Origin: G023898405 sp964368985
GTDB lineage: Bacteria; Myxococcota; UBA727; JABDBI01
Length of the DNA stretch: 13,342 nt
Reading direction: 5' to 3'
Assembly: GCA_964368985.1 (NCBI GenBank)
Contig: CAYJDW010000072.1
Span: forward strand, 1 to 13,342
The notes below the pieces were generated by a model that was not told where the DNA came from, did no database searches, and worked only from the letters and a program-made list of their open reading frames with translations. This document shows positions 13,335 through 13,342 of this stretch, piece after piece. The position numbers and the translations under genes were made by a program. Every line of letters begins with the position of its first letter. Within the stretch, counting starts at the first letter, position 1.

Positions 13335-13342
13335 AGCTCATG
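13259..13342 (+). CDS. IS4/Tn5-type transposase, N-terminus only (cut by window end)
   Basis: ATG 13259 follows GGAGGGCTT. The 28 visible residues, MLLEHISEECSGVKFGDKRL then STRFLKLM, contain the 'EC....FGDKRL..R..KL' signature of the Tn5-like N-terminal DNA-binding domain (Tnp_DNA_bind). In Tn5 this region contacts the element ends. The DDE catalytic core lies beyond the window, so intactness cannot be judged. It overlaps the 12957 ORF in another frame, which shows that the latter's tail is not genuine. Confidence 0.8.
   Translation, partial: MLLEHISEECSGVKFGDKRLSTRFLKLM

Noticed and set aside
1..13342. The window as a circular molecule, because its two ends share a 65-bp sequence
   Set aside because: The shared ends are not identical (several substitutions and one indel after base 45), two more copies lie inside, and the transposase frame is cut at the right edge. 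A multicopy repeat at both contig ends explains it better.
1..13342. CRISPR arrays, tRNA, rRNA, origin or riboswitch
   Set aside because: No regularly spaced direct repeats, no cloverleaf with a recognisable T-arm, no rRNA landmark and no known riboswitch core seen on either strand.

Overview
The window is an AT-rich (by eye about 37% G+C), gene-poor, repeat-rich stretch of accessory DNA. It also carries a 100-base run of N, so it comes from a draft scaffold. Secreted proteins with eukaryote-like or adhesin-like folds (RCC1-like, ankyrin-like, beta-helix) sit beside a carotenoid oxygenase, an avidin remnant, TTG start codons and decaying mobile DNA. This suggests a host- or amoeba-associated intracellular bacterium. 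A Legionellales-type gammaproteobacterium is my best guess, but no rRNA, tRNA or housekeeping gene is present to prove it. The chlamydia-like GGA(L)/FxxN motifs in one protein keep Chlamydiae possible.

Layout. Bases 1-2710 form a small oxygenase block: the tail of a probable PadR-type regulator, a complete RPE65/carotenoid-cleavage-type oxygenase four bases behind it, then, convergent on the other strand, a non-haem Fe(II)/2-oxoglutarate oxygenase followed by a small overlapping ORF. Bases 2831-5765 hold genes for exported proteins: a two-TM cysteine-loop protein, a short RCC1-like protein and an unrecognised 417-residue secreted protein. Bases 5852-6642 hold a TraB/GumN-like gene that looks broken at a dispersed repeat. 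A strong extended -10 promoter with a dyad over it drives a 606-residue secreted alpha/beta hydrolase (6974-8794). Bases 8795-9655 contain no long gene but are rich in debris: a GC-rich hairpin, a REP-like element, a dispersed repeat copy, a 50-residue avidin fragment with intact start signals, and a 38-codon hydrophobic peptide ORF.

Bases 9656-12625 return to surface or host-interaction candidates: a larger paralogue of the two-TM cysteine-loop protein, a poorly supported ankyrin-like ORF, and a beta-helix surface protein whose Gly/Ala-rich tandem repeat has collapsed into the scaffold gap. Bases 12626-13342 are mobile-element wreckage: the 3' end of a dead group II intron, two overlapping gene fragments, a repeat copy, and the first 28 codons of an IS4/Tn5-type transposase whose ribosome-binding site lies in a hairpin.

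Themes. The same roughly 65-bp repeat lies at both window ends and, inverted, at 6506 and 8956, so it probably explains both the assembly break points and some of the gene truncations. Two exported proteins (2881 and 9656) are paralogues of a family I do not recognise; they are the best candidates for something undescribed. Homopolymeric G/C tracts inside two of the exported-protein genes raise the possibility of phase variation.
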